A DNA stretch of 64,000 nucleotides from Mixophyes australis (lineage: Eukaryota; Chordata; Amphibia; Anura; Limnodynastidae). Both the position numbers and the translations under genes were made by a program. Below are positions 18,383-28,462 of this stretch, piece after piece (position 1 is the first letter of the stretch; each line of letters begins with the position of its first letter). Below the pieces are notes generated by a model, which saw only the letters and a list, made by a program, of their open reading frames with translations, did not search any database and had not been told where the DNA came from. The stretch is from the NCBI GenBank assembly GCA_036250195.1, contig JAVHZZ010000002.1:66904205-66968204 (forward strand), given 5' to 3'.

Positions 18383-19555
18383 ATGTCTCTATTCTCCACC
18401 CCAGCATTACAAACCAACAGCAAATCAATTACACCCATGAGGAACACCTCATGTATGTGTGTGTATGTGCTGAAAGGGAAGCCCAGGGAAAATTAACCCT
18501 GTCTGCAGCCTGCTCCTGCAGACTAACTGGGTTTACCTATTTCCCTATAGGAGAAGTGTGACAAATAAGCCTCTTTGCCACAGTAGATATAAATGCATAC
18601 AATTCACAGAGCTTATCTGTCCAAGGCAAATCCAAGGCAAATGAAAATAACAAAATCTGTATTGACAATAAAATTCTGTGAATGTGGAATTCCTCTTTAA
18701 AGAGAACTTGTGACCTTTTACACATTAAAATCATCTGTAGGCACATAAACAATAGATAACAAACATACCTTGTTTTTGTTGTCTTCTTGCTATTCCCAGC
18801 ATTTGCCAATATTTTCCATACATAGGGCCTGATGTAGAGTCAGTTGCAATTTACACTTAACTCACAAGTGTAAATTGCATCCCCTAGTTTAAGCGGGGTA
18901 CACACTACATGGTTTTCGTCCAATAATTGGCTCAATCAGCCGACATACGACCGCTCGTTCAAAAGTCGGGTCAGTGTGTGTAGTGCCCAAATGGACGATT
19001 GTCGCCTCATTTGGTTGGTCGTACCATTAAATATTTTCGTTCCAATCTCGTTTTCGTTGTCTAGTGTGTATAAATTTCCGTCCGATCCACGACAATCCTC
19101 CGATACTTCCTCGACCTGGGGGGCGTGTGTGTGTAAATTTGTGATGTCTGTCCCAGTCCCACGTGGTGCGGTATCCGTATATCACAGGCTTGTGTTTTGT
19201 ATAGATGTATATTGCACCTGTCTGGCTGCAGACCATTACACTTGTATAAAGCACGTGTGTTATTACTAGATATGGGCGGGCTTGGTTCCCCGAGAACCGA
19301 ACCCACCCGAACTTTGGGTATCCGAGCCCCAAGTATCGTGACGTCGTCGGATCTCGGGGCTCGGTTCTCGCGATACTTGAAGATTATAAATACACGCCTC
19401 CACAGCAATCCATCGCCATTTGACAGAGGGAGAGAGCAGGGTGTAGTCACAGGCTGATTAGAGCAGGGACAGAGAATACAATTTTCTGATTACAATTGTG
19501 CTAACAAAAATCGCTAGAGAAGAGAGAGGATAGAGGGGTTTTTTGTTTTTTTTTC

Positions 19556-19880
19556 AATATTTGGCACTCAAAGTGCTTTTTGGGTGTCCCCTATTATTTT
19601 GCCTAAATATTTCTGGCTGTCAAAATTACTATCTGTCAGCAGTATCTACCAAATAATTTTTAGCACTCCCCAGTGCTTTTGGGGTGTCCACCATAATCGT
19701 GCATAAATATTTCTGGCTGTCAAAATTTCTATCTGTCAGCAGTATCTACCAAATAATTTTTAGCACTCACCAGTGCTTTTGGGGTGTCCCCCATAATTGT
19801 GCATAAATATTTCTGGCTGTCAAAATTACTATCTGTCAGCAGTATCTACCAAATTATTTTTAGCACTACAAGTGCTTTGG
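19556..19880. repeat. 100 bp tandem repeat, about three and a half copies
   Basis: The block TAAATATTTCTGGCTGTCAA recurs at about 19604, 19704 and 19804, an exact 100 bp period. It lies directly before the ATG of the ORF at 19888. Confidence 0.85.
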
Positions 19881-19887
19881 GCTCAGA

Positions 19888-20586
19888 ATGGATTCAAAGC
19901 AGTCCACATATGAGCAAAATGAGCAACCAGGTTCTGTCACCAGTCCTGATGGTAGTGTTCCCAGTACGTCATCTGGGAAAGGCGATGTCAAACTACACCG
20001 TCTTTTGAAATCATCCAAAAAAACACACACGAAAAAAAAAATTACGGTGTTGAAGCGAAAAAAAAGTCTAACTGAGGAAAAGTTAAGTGCGGATAAAAAA
20101 TTTTTTTCCAACATGCCATTCTACACACGCAGTGGCAAAGAGAGAATGAGTCCTTCGCCTTTCTCTATTAGTGGCAGATCCAAAAATGTTACCGAGCCTA
20201 CAATTGGTGCACAACTACTGTTACGCGTCAAAGCCGAGCTGCAAGATAACAGTAAGGCATTGGAGGATAATGTTTGCTCTGAATCAGAAATGACACCAAT
20301 CCCTGTGGAGAGTCCATCCAACAGTGGTATGACTAATCGTGAGCATTCTGTTAGTGTACCCATAAAGAAGGGCCCTTTCAGCAGTTCTGCTGATGTGTAC
20401 CTGAACAGCCTGAGTGTAGCCGATGATAGACAAATTGAGGATGCCACTTTGGAAAAAGAAGAGGATGAGGGGGAGATTTGTGGAGGTGACGAGGGCGCTA
20501 ATGAAGATTTTGATGATTATGATGCAGACAGATACCAAATTGCCTTTCTCAATTTCTATTTATATTCTAGATTATATAACGGCTGA
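19888..20586 (+). CDS. Lysine-rich ORF of hAT-like element, unknown function
   Basis: A 232-codon uninterrupted frame. The N-terminus is Ser/Gln/Gly rich with VPSTSSGKGD. It is followed by a very basic stretch (about residues 35-72), then NMPFYTRSGKERMSPSPF, a middle part with no recognised domain, and a strongly acidic tail (EKEEDEGE, about 190-210). It is homologous to the ORF at 33546-34058, which shares PSTSSGK, the Lys-rich stretch and NMP-x-TTRSGKER-type residues in the same order. A decayed third relative lies near 53700-54170. There is no zinc finger or catalytic motif. The last 20 or so codons may not be native, since the acidic part ends near 20530. It could be an accessory protein or the surviving N-terminal exon of a lost transposase. 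Confidence 0.55.
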   Translation: MDSKQSTYEQNEQPGSVTSPDGSVPSTSSGKGDVKLHRLLKSSKKTHTKKKITVLKRKKSLTEEKLSADKKFFSNMPFYTRSGKERMSPSPFSISGRSKNVTEPTIGAQLLLRVKAELQDNSKALEDNVCSESEMTPIPVESPSNSGMTNREHSVSVPIKKGPFSSSADVYLNSLSVADDRQIEDATLEKEEDEGEICGGDEGANEDFDDYDADRYQIAFLNFYLYSRLYNG

Positions 20587-20860
20587 ATATTTTTCTATTT
20601 TACTCCTAGTGGAGAGGGGATCTGATGCAGACAGATACCAAACTGCCTTTGTCCATTTCTTTGTATATTCGAATTTCTAGTTCTACAGTCTATGCAGGCT
20701 GCTTTTTTTTATATTCAACTACAAGTGGAGGGCGGGGGGGGGGGCATAGATAGCCACCAAACCGTGGTCCATTTAATTTTACTTTCTAATTCCACAGTCT
20801 GTGCAGGCTGCTTTTTTTATATTCAACTACAAGTGGAGGGTGTAATATACACCCAAAGAC
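20560..20860. repeat. Two to three imperfect copies of a repeat of about 120 bp
   Basis: The block CTGCTTTTTTTTATATTCAAC with CTACAAGTGGAGGG recurs at about 20700 and 20810, and a related block with GATGCAGACAGATACCAAA occurs at 20521 and 20622. It lies 3' of the ORF inside the hAT-like element. Confidence 0.7.
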
Positions 20861-21429
20861 GATAGCTACATTGCCAATAGTCAAAGATGGAGGAGGTAGA
20901 CAACCAGGTTTGTCTGTATAATTTGCAGACAAGTGTTCGAATTAAGGACGGCCTACCAGGGATTAAACTGTTTTTTTCATAATTTATTAGCTTTAAAATT
21001 ACCTCACTTATCTAAGAAACTGGTGGAGCACTAAATTAGGTTATTTTAGACCAAAAAAATGGTATTTTTTTCAAAAATACCAAAACAAAACCAAACAAAA
21101 CCAAAACCAAAATACGCAAGGGTGGTTTTGCAAAACCAAAACACGAAGGTAATCCAGATCCAAAACCAAAACCAAAACACGGGGGTCAGTGAGCATCTCT
21201 AGTTATTACCCTTTGCGTCTATGTTGGCAATGTATTCATATTTACCATTTATAAACTTTAACCTTTATAAACTATTAAAGTTATAAAGTCATATTAACCT
21301 TTATTAACTAATATTTGTGAAAAACCCAGAATAAACCACACAGCGTTCATGCAACATTTTTATTGCAGGAAAAAAAAGTACAAAAATTTTTGCAATACGA
21401 CAAGTGAAAAAAATAGTATTTTTAAAGGT

Positions 21430-22237
21430 GCTACTGGTTTGTGGCAGAACAGGTCTTGATGTCGCTTGGGTTTCTATACCCTTTGATTTCTTTACCTATG
21501 AAACAAGGAAATAAAAAATGTTTACCATTTAACTTCTGTAATTTATATTCAACGACATAAATACTCTCATTTTCTCACCTTGCACACTACTCAAGATCAG
21601 TTTATGTTTTGGTCCCTGTAGCGCAATCGCAATAATAGCGGGCTTAACCTCCATACATTCTGGAAAACAGGCGCCATTTTGGTTATTATAACGGTACAGG
21701 TATGTGCCCAAAGCATTTAGCTGTCTACACATGTTCACTGAAATACCTTTGTGTCGAACTTCTTTTATATATTTTTCTTTTTCATTTTTTTCTTGTTTGA
21801 TAACAGGTGTAACATTAGTGGTATCAGTGATATCGAAACAGGCCTATTCACCGTTAATTCTTCGTTCTGACATAAAAAAATGATGTTACAAATTAGGCGT
21901 TTACATTGCTTTATGTGACACTAGAATGAAATAAAGTCCTTCAACAGGTACACTACATGTGCTACTGACCTTCTTTAATGTCGTTGTCATCCTGGTCCAG
22001 TGCTTTGACCATCATCTCCACCTCTCTTGGGCTCATTGGATTTGCTCTTTGCTCTTCTTGAGCATCTCCATCCCCCACCTTAACTTATTCAACATTTTTT
22101 GTCCCTTCCAGCACCATCTCTGACTCTGTCTCTGTCTCCATAGCTGCAACCCCCACTGACACCTTCTCCTCACCCGCAACCCCCACTGACACCTTCTACT
22201 CAACCTTAACACCCACTGACACTTTCTCACTCGCCAT
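21430..22237 (-). pseudogene. Broken Myb/SANT-like gene of Harbinger copy A
   Basis: Read on minus: exon 1 22237-21970, exon 2 21866-21579, exon 3 remnant near 21490-21430, all homologous to the gene at 48084-49000. The N-terminal repeats KVSVGV and the block SPREVEMMVKALDQ are recognisable. Exon 1 has two in-frame stops and lacks the core of the SANT-like domain. Exon 2 has a stop near its start but is 288 nt, 162 nt (54 codons) longer than its 126 nt counterpart in copy B, and the extra part is an open frame (for example CRQLNALGTYLYRYNNQNG). Exon 3 has lost its acidic motif. VIKQE is kept. Confidence 0.7.
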
Positions 22238-22435
22238 CTTCTCACTCTCCAAAAAGGTTCCTCTGTCATTTTATACACTTAGACATGGGCGTTCGTTTCT
22301 GCTGTGGACCAATCAGCGATGATGCACGCCGAGAATGGAGCATTCCATTACATACGAAGGGATTTTATTACTAGGGAATATTCCTTGCATTGCACTTCAG
22401 CAGTTAAATGTTTTTCTACATTTTATGTATGTTAC

Positions 22436-23060
22436 TGTTAGGAACTCCCAAGTCAGTACAGTGAAACTCGGGAACTACTCTAAAGGCCAGGTGTTCGCTG
22501 GAGCCCCTAGTGGTGGGGACAGACTGGGCTGCGGGCCGACCGAGGGTCGAGTAACGTATACTGACTTAAAGGAGTTCCCAGAAGTGGAGTGATTGGTGGA
22601 CTGTAGTATAAGAAGAATCCTAGGTCAAAAGGTCACAGGCACAGATGCAATATCCAAGGGCAAGCGAAGGGTCAAACTCACAGGCAGAGAAGCAAAATCC
22701 GAATTCTAGGCAAAAGGTCAAGGTCAGAAGAGAAGGGTCACAGGTCCAATAACAAGCAGGGGTCAAAACACGGGTAGTCAAATCCAAGGTAGCAGGAACC
22801 AAAATGGAGAGCACAAGCAGGCAGCAGGACCGAGGACAGAACGCTATAACCGGCAGTGAGGCTGCAGACCTCACTGCCCTAAATACCACAAGCCACCAAT
22901 CAGAGCCTAGCTCTGAGTCTCACACAGCCCCCATAATAATTACATTAATCAGCCCACAGGCTGTGGTAAATTGCGCGCATGCGGCTTGCCACTAGTACCG
23001 CCGGGATGCAGAGCTAGAGTATCAGCGTCGGACCGTTGCCTTGGCAACGACCGACCAGGA
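22436..23060 (-). repeat. 3' LTR of the gypsy element, truncated
   Basis: It matches 27032-27657 with few changes (for example 22489, 22708). It lacks the 81 bp that complete the other LTR (27658-27738), because of a deletion joining pol sequence to the LTR at about 23060. Confidence 0.9.
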
Positions 23061-26000
23061 CTCTGCTGGGAGCAGCGACTTTCTTCAGAAGCAAACAATG
23101 TAAAGTAGATGGTATTTTTAAAGACGGTGGGAGTTTCAACCTGAAAGCCACTGGATTTATCTTTTTCTCAATTGAAAATGGTCCAATGTATCGGGGCCCC
23201 AGTTTCTTGCAAGGTTGCCTCAACTTGATGTTCCGTGTGGACAACCAAACTCGATCTCCCACCTTCAGAGAACATGGCACACGATGGCGATCAGCGATAG
23301 CCTTGGATTTTTGCGAGGCTTGACCCAGGGCAGAGTGCACCTTTTTTCAGATAGATCTCAACCTAGCCGTAAAAGCAGGTGTTCCAGAATCCCCACTGGG
23401 AACAGCAGTAGAGAAAGAGTTAGACTTCGGGTGAAATCCAAGGTTGCAGAAGAACGGAGATGTGTGTATTGTGGAATGGCAGGAATTGTTGTAAGCGAAT
23501 TCCGCCCAGGGCAAGAGAGAGGACCAGTTATCATGAAATTTTGAAACATAGATGCGTAAAAACTGTTCCAAGGACTGGTTGGTTCTTTCTGTCTGTCCAT
23601 TCGACTGCGGGTGATACACTGAGGACAAACTGATAGTGATCCCAATGGACTTACAAAAAGATCTCCATAATCGTGAAATAAACTGAGATCCTCTGTCCGA
23701 GACGATGTCTTCAGGAAGACCATGGAGACGAAAGATATGGGTCAGGAACAAGGTAGCCAAAGTCCTGGCATCCGGTAGTTTGGGTAAGGATATAAAATGT
23801 GCCATCTTACTGAATCGGTCCACGACTACCCAAATGATGTTATGGCCTGCAGATACTGGAAGGTCAACAATAAAATCCATCGAAAGATGGGATCAAGGTC
23901 TGCTTGGAGCAGGCAAGGGTAGCAGTAGACCAGCAGGACGGTTCCTAGCAGATTTGTTTCTAGCACACTCAGGACAGGCACGAACGTAAGTCTCAACATC
24001 ATCCGATAAGGTGGGCCACCAAAGCCAGTGAGAAAGGACTTCAATAGTCCTACGAATTCCCGGATGACCAGCAGAGCGGTTGTTGTGACCCTCTATGAGG
24101 ACAGGTTTCCTTAGATGAACCGGGACAAATAACTTGTTGAGAGGTGTCTGAACGGGAGCAATTTTCTGGAAGTGTTGGAAAGTGGCTCCCAGATCCTTGG
24201 TGAGTCCGAGATGAATTGAAGTGGAAGGAATAATAGACTGCGAGTCAGGAGTTTGAGGATGCTGAGCCAAAAAACTTCGGGACAAAGAATCAGCCTTAAT
24301 ATTTTTTGCACCTGGACGAAATGTGATGATGAACCTAAATCTGGTGAAGAATAGGGCCCAGCGAGCCTGCCTGGGATTCAGAGTTTTTTCAGTCTGAATA
24401 TTTTGGAGGTTTTCATGGTCTGTGAAGATGGTAATGGTGTGTGCAGCCCCCTCCAACCAATGTCGCCATTCCTCCAATGCCAACTTAATAGCCAATAGTT
24501 CACGGTTTCCGACGTCATAATTACATTCCGCTGGTAGAAATTTTCTCAAAAAAAATGCACAAGGATGTAGCTCTTTACTCTGTGAGTCTTTCTGAGAGAG
24601 AATAGCACCAGCACCAATATCCGAAGCATCCACCTCCACAATAAACGGAAGTCCTGGGTCAGGGTGTCTAAGGACTGGGGCGGAAATGAATTCAGCTTTG
24701 AGAGCTGAAAAACTCGCCAGTGCTTCTGCGGACCACTCCGCTGGGTTTGCTCCTTTTCGAGTAAGGGCAGTGATAGGAACCACTAACGAGGAGAATGAGC
24801 CAATAAACCTTCGGTAATAATTGGCGAAGCCAAGGAATCTTTGGATCGCCTTCATGTTAGTAGGTAGGACCCAATCCTGAATTGCCTGCACCTTGTCGGG
24901 ATCCATCGCGAATCCTGATGAGGAGATGATATACCCCAGGAATGCCACTATGGACACCTCGAATTCGCATTTCTCCCGTTTTGCATACAGATGATGTTCA
25001 CGCAATCTCAATAAAACCTGGCGGACGTGCTGACGATGCTGAGATAGGGATTCAGAATAAATTAAGATGTCATCCAAATAAACAACCACTGTTTTTCCCA
25101 AGAACTCACGTAATACATCGTTAATCAGATCCTGAAAGACTGCCGGAGCGTTGCACAAACCGAATGGCATTACGAGATATTCGTAATGTCCCGATTGGGT
25201 ATTAAAGGCCGTCTTCCACTCATCCCCCTTCCTGATTCGGATAAGATTGTAGGCCCCTCGGAGGTCAATTTTAGAAAATACAGTAGCTGTTTTTAATTGA
25301 TCGAACAGAACAGAGATCAAGGGTAATGGATACATGTTCTTAATCGTGATGCTATTTAGTCCACGGAAATCGATGCAAGGCCTCAGGCTGCCATCTTTTT
25401 TAGAAACGAAAAAACAACCTGCGCCAACCGGGGACTTAGAAGGGCGGATTAAGCCTTTCTCCAGGTTTTCTTTTACGTATAATTCCAAGGCCTGAGTTTC
25501 AGGAAGGGATAGTGAACATAAACGCCCTTTGGGCAACTTAGAACCGGGTACCAATTCAATGACGCAGTCGTATTCCCGGTGTGGTGGAAGTGAATCAGCT
25601 TTCTTCTTGCAAAAGACATCACTGAAGTCCTGATAAGGTACCGGCAACAATTCTGGACTAGGCTGTATAATTCTAAGAGGCAAGGTCAAGCAGGACGTAG
25701 AGCACCCAGGACTCCAACGGACAATCTCCCCTGTTTTCCAATCAATAAGGGGGTTATGACTGCGAAGCCATGGATACCACAATATCAAAGGAGCAGAGGG
25801 ACAAGAGATGAGCTAAAAGGAGAGCTCCTCCGTATGGAGGACTCCTACAGACAACCGAACCATTGGAGTCCTGGCGAGAATCCTTCACCCAGGCAAGGGG
25901 TTACCATCCAAACCACATGTGGTGATGCTTGATCCTAACCTGATATGTGGAATATCAAGTGTCTGAGCCAAATGCATATCCAGAAAATTACCAGCCGCAC

Positions 26001-26193
26001 CACTGTCAAGAAAAGCTTTCAGGTCCATGGATCTCTCACGGAAAGTTAGACGTCCAGAGACTAATAAGGAATTGTCTGAAGAGGTAATCTGAAGACCCAA
26101 GCGCACCTCTTCACCTGCACTTAGGCTTTGGAGTTTCCCGGCTTGCTGGGACATGAACGGACTAAGTGGCCTGGTTGACCACAATACATACAC
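23014..26193 (-). pseudogene. pol: gypsy pro-pol (protease, RT, RNase H, integrase)
   Basis: One continuous frame on minus, in the -1 frame relative to gag. In order: protease with the LDSGA active site (about 26015), reverse transcriptase with VVYLDDILIY (catalytic Tyr-x-Asp-Asp, about 25080), RNase H with VEVDASD, integrase zinc-binding HPGIRRT...CPECAR, the catalytic core with VVVDRFSK, VSDRGSQF and QTERTNQSLE (the D, D, E residues), and a GPY/F-type segment KLGPRYIGPF. Stops interrupt the frame: TGA 25885-25887, TAG 25813-25815, TGA 23893-23895 and TGA 23347-23349. The two stops within integrase stand where the context expects Trp or a similar residue. No chromodomain is left; the frame runs into the truncated LTR. 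It is inactive as it stands. Confidence 0.93.
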
Positions 26194-27047
26194 ACACCTA
26201 GTGAGCGTCTTCTGGAGCGTTCCTCCGGAGGCAAACGATAAGCGCCCAATTGCATAGGTTCAGAGGAATCTGACAAAGTGTTATCGGAAACTGTGAAAAC
26301 GTCCATCGGAGCAGCGGACTCCCGTTCAGCCTTTCTCTCTCTGATCCGACGATCAATTTTTATGACAAGTTGCATCAAGTTCTCCAGCGTGTCGGATATC
26401 GGATACTGAACTAAGGAATCCTTAATCTGCTCAGTAAGTCCTAAGCGAAATTGGCTTCGCAATGCTGGGTCGTTCCAGGCGCTATCAGTGGACCATTGCC
26501 GAAATTCCGCACAATACTCTTCCGCTGAGCGACGTCCTTGCCTTAGCGTACGGAGATGAGCCTCAGCTGAGGCTACCCTGTCCGGGTCATCGTACAATAA
26601 CCCCAGAGCTTGAAAAAAGGCATCCACAGCCTGTAAGGCTTGACTTGTGGAAGGCAAGGAGAAGGCCCAAGACTGAGGGTCGCCCTGGAGTAATGAGATG
26701 ATGATCCCTACCCTCTGCTGTTCGGAACCAGAGGAACGTGGTTTCAGACGAAAATACAACTTGCAGCTCTCTTTGAAATTACGGAAGGCTGGCCTGCTTT
26801 CAGAGAATCGGTCAGTCAAATTCATCCTAGGCTCCGGTGTGTCACCAGCGGGAACTTGCTGGAGCTGCCGGTCTCTGGAAACCCCTTCTTGGACTGCCAG
26901 ATGCTGGGATAAAGTCTGCACCACTTGGTAAAAACCGCCTGTATCTGTTTGGCCAGAATCTGGGCTGGGGACAGATTTGACTCTTCTCCGTCCATGGCCG
27001 TATGATACCAATCTTCCTAGGCCGGTTATAATGTTAGGAACTCCCAA
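26121..27047 (-). pseudogene. gag: gypsy gag
   Basis: A long frame on minus with a capsid-like region (SAEEYCAEFRQWSTDSAWND, about 26500) and one CCHC zinc knuckle, CMYCGQPGHLVRSC, near the end (about 26180). The frame as given begins inside the LTR, so the true start is unclear. An ATG at 26995 with a reasonable N-terminus is in another frame, suggesting a small indel near 26940-26960. Alternatively, translation starts at the internal Met before NLTDRF. It overlaps the protease frame by about 70 nt, with a slippery site at 26133-26139. Confidence 0.85.
26133..26139 (-). promoter_or_regulatory. Candidate -1 ribosomal frameshift site between gag and pro-pol
   Basis: On minus the heptamer GGGAAAC is read G GGA AAC in the gag frame, and slipping one base back gives GGG AAA CTC in the protease frame, which is exactly the -1 frame seen. 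Gag ends four codons later. Downstream, TGAAGAGGT and ACCTCTTCA can form a 9 bp stem starting about 19 nt after the heptamer. The same heptamer is used by sushi-class elements and their domesticated relatives. Confidence 0.7.
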
Positions 27048-27738
27048 GTCAGTACAGTGAAACTCGGGAACTACTCTGAAGGCCAGGTGTTCGCTGGAGC
27101 CCCTAGTGGTGGGGACAGACTGGGCTGCGGGCCGACCGAGGGTCGAGTAACGTATACTGACTTAAAGGAGTTCCCAGAAGTGGAGTGATTGGTGGACTGT
27201 AGTATAAGAAGAATCCTAGGTCAAAAGGTCACAGGCACAGATGCAATATCCAAGGGCAAGCGAAGGGTCAAACTCACAGGCAGAGAAGCAAAATCCGAAT
27301 TCCAGGCAAAAGTTCAAGGTCAGAAGAGAAGGGTCACAGGTCCAATAACAAGCAGGGGTCAAAACACGGGTAGTCAAATCCAAGGTAGCAGGAACCAAAA
27401 ATGGAGAGTACAAGCAGGCAGCAGGACCGAGGACAGAACGCTATAACCGGCAGTGAGGCTGCAGACCTCACTGCCCTAAATACCACAAGCCACCAATCAG
27501 AGCCTAGCTCTGAGTCTCACACAGTCCCCATAATAATTACATTAATCAGCCCACAGGCTGTGGTAAATTGCGCGCATGCGCCCGGCCACTAGTACCGCCG
27601 GGACGCAGCGCTAGAGTATCAGCGTCGGACCGTTGCCTTGGCAACGACCGACCAGGAAGTGGAAATGACGTCCCGGTCGTCAAGGTGACGGCCGGGACGC
27701 TAGCAGAACCAGGAGGCGAGCCGCGGCGGCTCGTAACA
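27032..27738 (-). repeat. 5' LTR of the gypsy element, complete
   Basis: A 707 bp LTR, on plus starting TGTTAGGAAC and ending CTCGTAACA, that is TGTTAC...TAACA type ends. It is adjacent to the GTTAC target duplication at 27739-27743. Small open frames within it duplicate those in the other LTR and are not genes. No convincing tRNA primer-binding site was recognised next to it. Confidence 0.92.
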
Positions 27739-28462
27739 GTTACTAAACTTCTATTTTACATGAATGAATGAAGAGACAGTGTTGCCTTCTCTTTTTATGC
27801 GGCTTTGGGTGTTAACTATAGTGAAAGCTCTGCCCCTTTAGGCTAATGTCTTTGGTATATCGTTACATCCCCCGCAAATGATGCTTCAGTGTGTACGAAA
27901 TTAAAATTATTGCTCACGACAGTATGGCTGTAAAAAGTCGCTAAAGGGACGTCCGCTCTTCCCTTTATCGTCCTAAACAAGGCTAGTGTGTATGCAGTCC
28001 ATGGACCGAGCGATCGGACCATCGATCGCATGTAAAATCGCTCGGCATAAAAAGTTGATGGAAAATTCTGTAGTGTGTACCTAGCTTTACACAGTATTCC
28101 AAGTCAAACAGATCTTTAGATCTTTGGAACTCAGAATACCATGTAAATTGCACAAACACTCCTCTTTATCTGCCGTCTGGGCCGGAGTGCATGATAAAGT
28201 TAAGTGTAGTAGTCAGAACAGCCCTGTAATGCAGATCACTGAATAAATAAATGAATGGGAAAAAATTAAATTGTATTTCTTCCGCCCAAACAGCAATAGG
28301 GTTGGTTAAGCTGTTTTGGAGGGGCTGCACACCTTTTTTTAATACTGCAAGGTCTGTTACACCAGCAGAAAGCACCCGCAAAAGATATGTCTCCTAGAGA
28401 GCTATCTGTGGCTGCTTTCATCTGAGAATACCATGTAAAGTGTGTGAACACGCCTTTACATT

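Larger units (their letters stand above)
19267..21201 (+). mobile_element. hAT-like element with lysine-rich ORF, copy 1
   Basis: The ends are TAGATATG and CATCTCTA (imperfect inverted repeats), with a perfect 8 bp target duplication GTTATTAC (19259-19266, 21202-21209). The empty site is preserved in the other Harbinger copy near 49235. The order inside is a subterminal region with GAACCCACCCGAAC, 100 bp tandem repeats (about 19556-19880), an ORF (19888-20586), two 120 bp repeats, and a right end rich in CAAAAC motifs. No transposase is seen. The superfamily is inferred from duplication length and ends. Confidence 0.75.
22436..27738 (-). mobile_element. Ty3/gypsy LTR retrotransposon, nearly complete
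   Basis: A 5.3 kb element with two LTRs (22436-23060 truncated, 27032-27738 complete) and a 5 bp target duplication GTTAC (22431-22435, 27739-27743). Read on minus: 5' LTR, gag, protease, reverse transcriptase, RNase H, integrase, GPY/F-like segment, 3' LTR. The LTRs differ at roughly a dozen positions by eye over about 620 bp, so insertion is fairly recent. A deletion removed 81 bp of the 3' LTR start and the end of pol. Domain order and the gag-pol frameshift site fit the chromovirus/sushi-like branch. It is inserted in Harbinger copy A. Confidence 0.93.
18892..28086 (-). mobile_element. PIF/Harbinger element, copy A (deleted and interrupted)
   Basis: Inverted terminal repeats AGCGGGGTACACACTAC (left) and GTAGTGTGTACCTAGCT (right) are flanked by TTA (18889-18891, 28087-28089), the Harbinger target duplication. 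It is the reverse-complement relative of the full element at 44915-49616. Removing the hAT-like insertion (19267-21201) and the gypsy element (22436-27738) leaves about 2 kb. The transposase and MADF genes are deleted and only a broken Myb/SANT-like gene remains. Its insertion site matches the intact sequence in unit 1 (about 4555) and unit 3 (about 44125). Confidence 0.85.

Noticed and set aside
19027..19457. Overlapping frames of 86-129 codons near the left end of Harbinger copy A
   Set aside because: They lie over the Harbinger and hAT-like termini on both strands and match no domain.
22620..22995. Open frames inside the gypsy 3' LTR, repeated at 27189-27592
   Set aside because: The same frames occur in both LTRs, are antisense or sense to LTR control sequence, and have no gene features.
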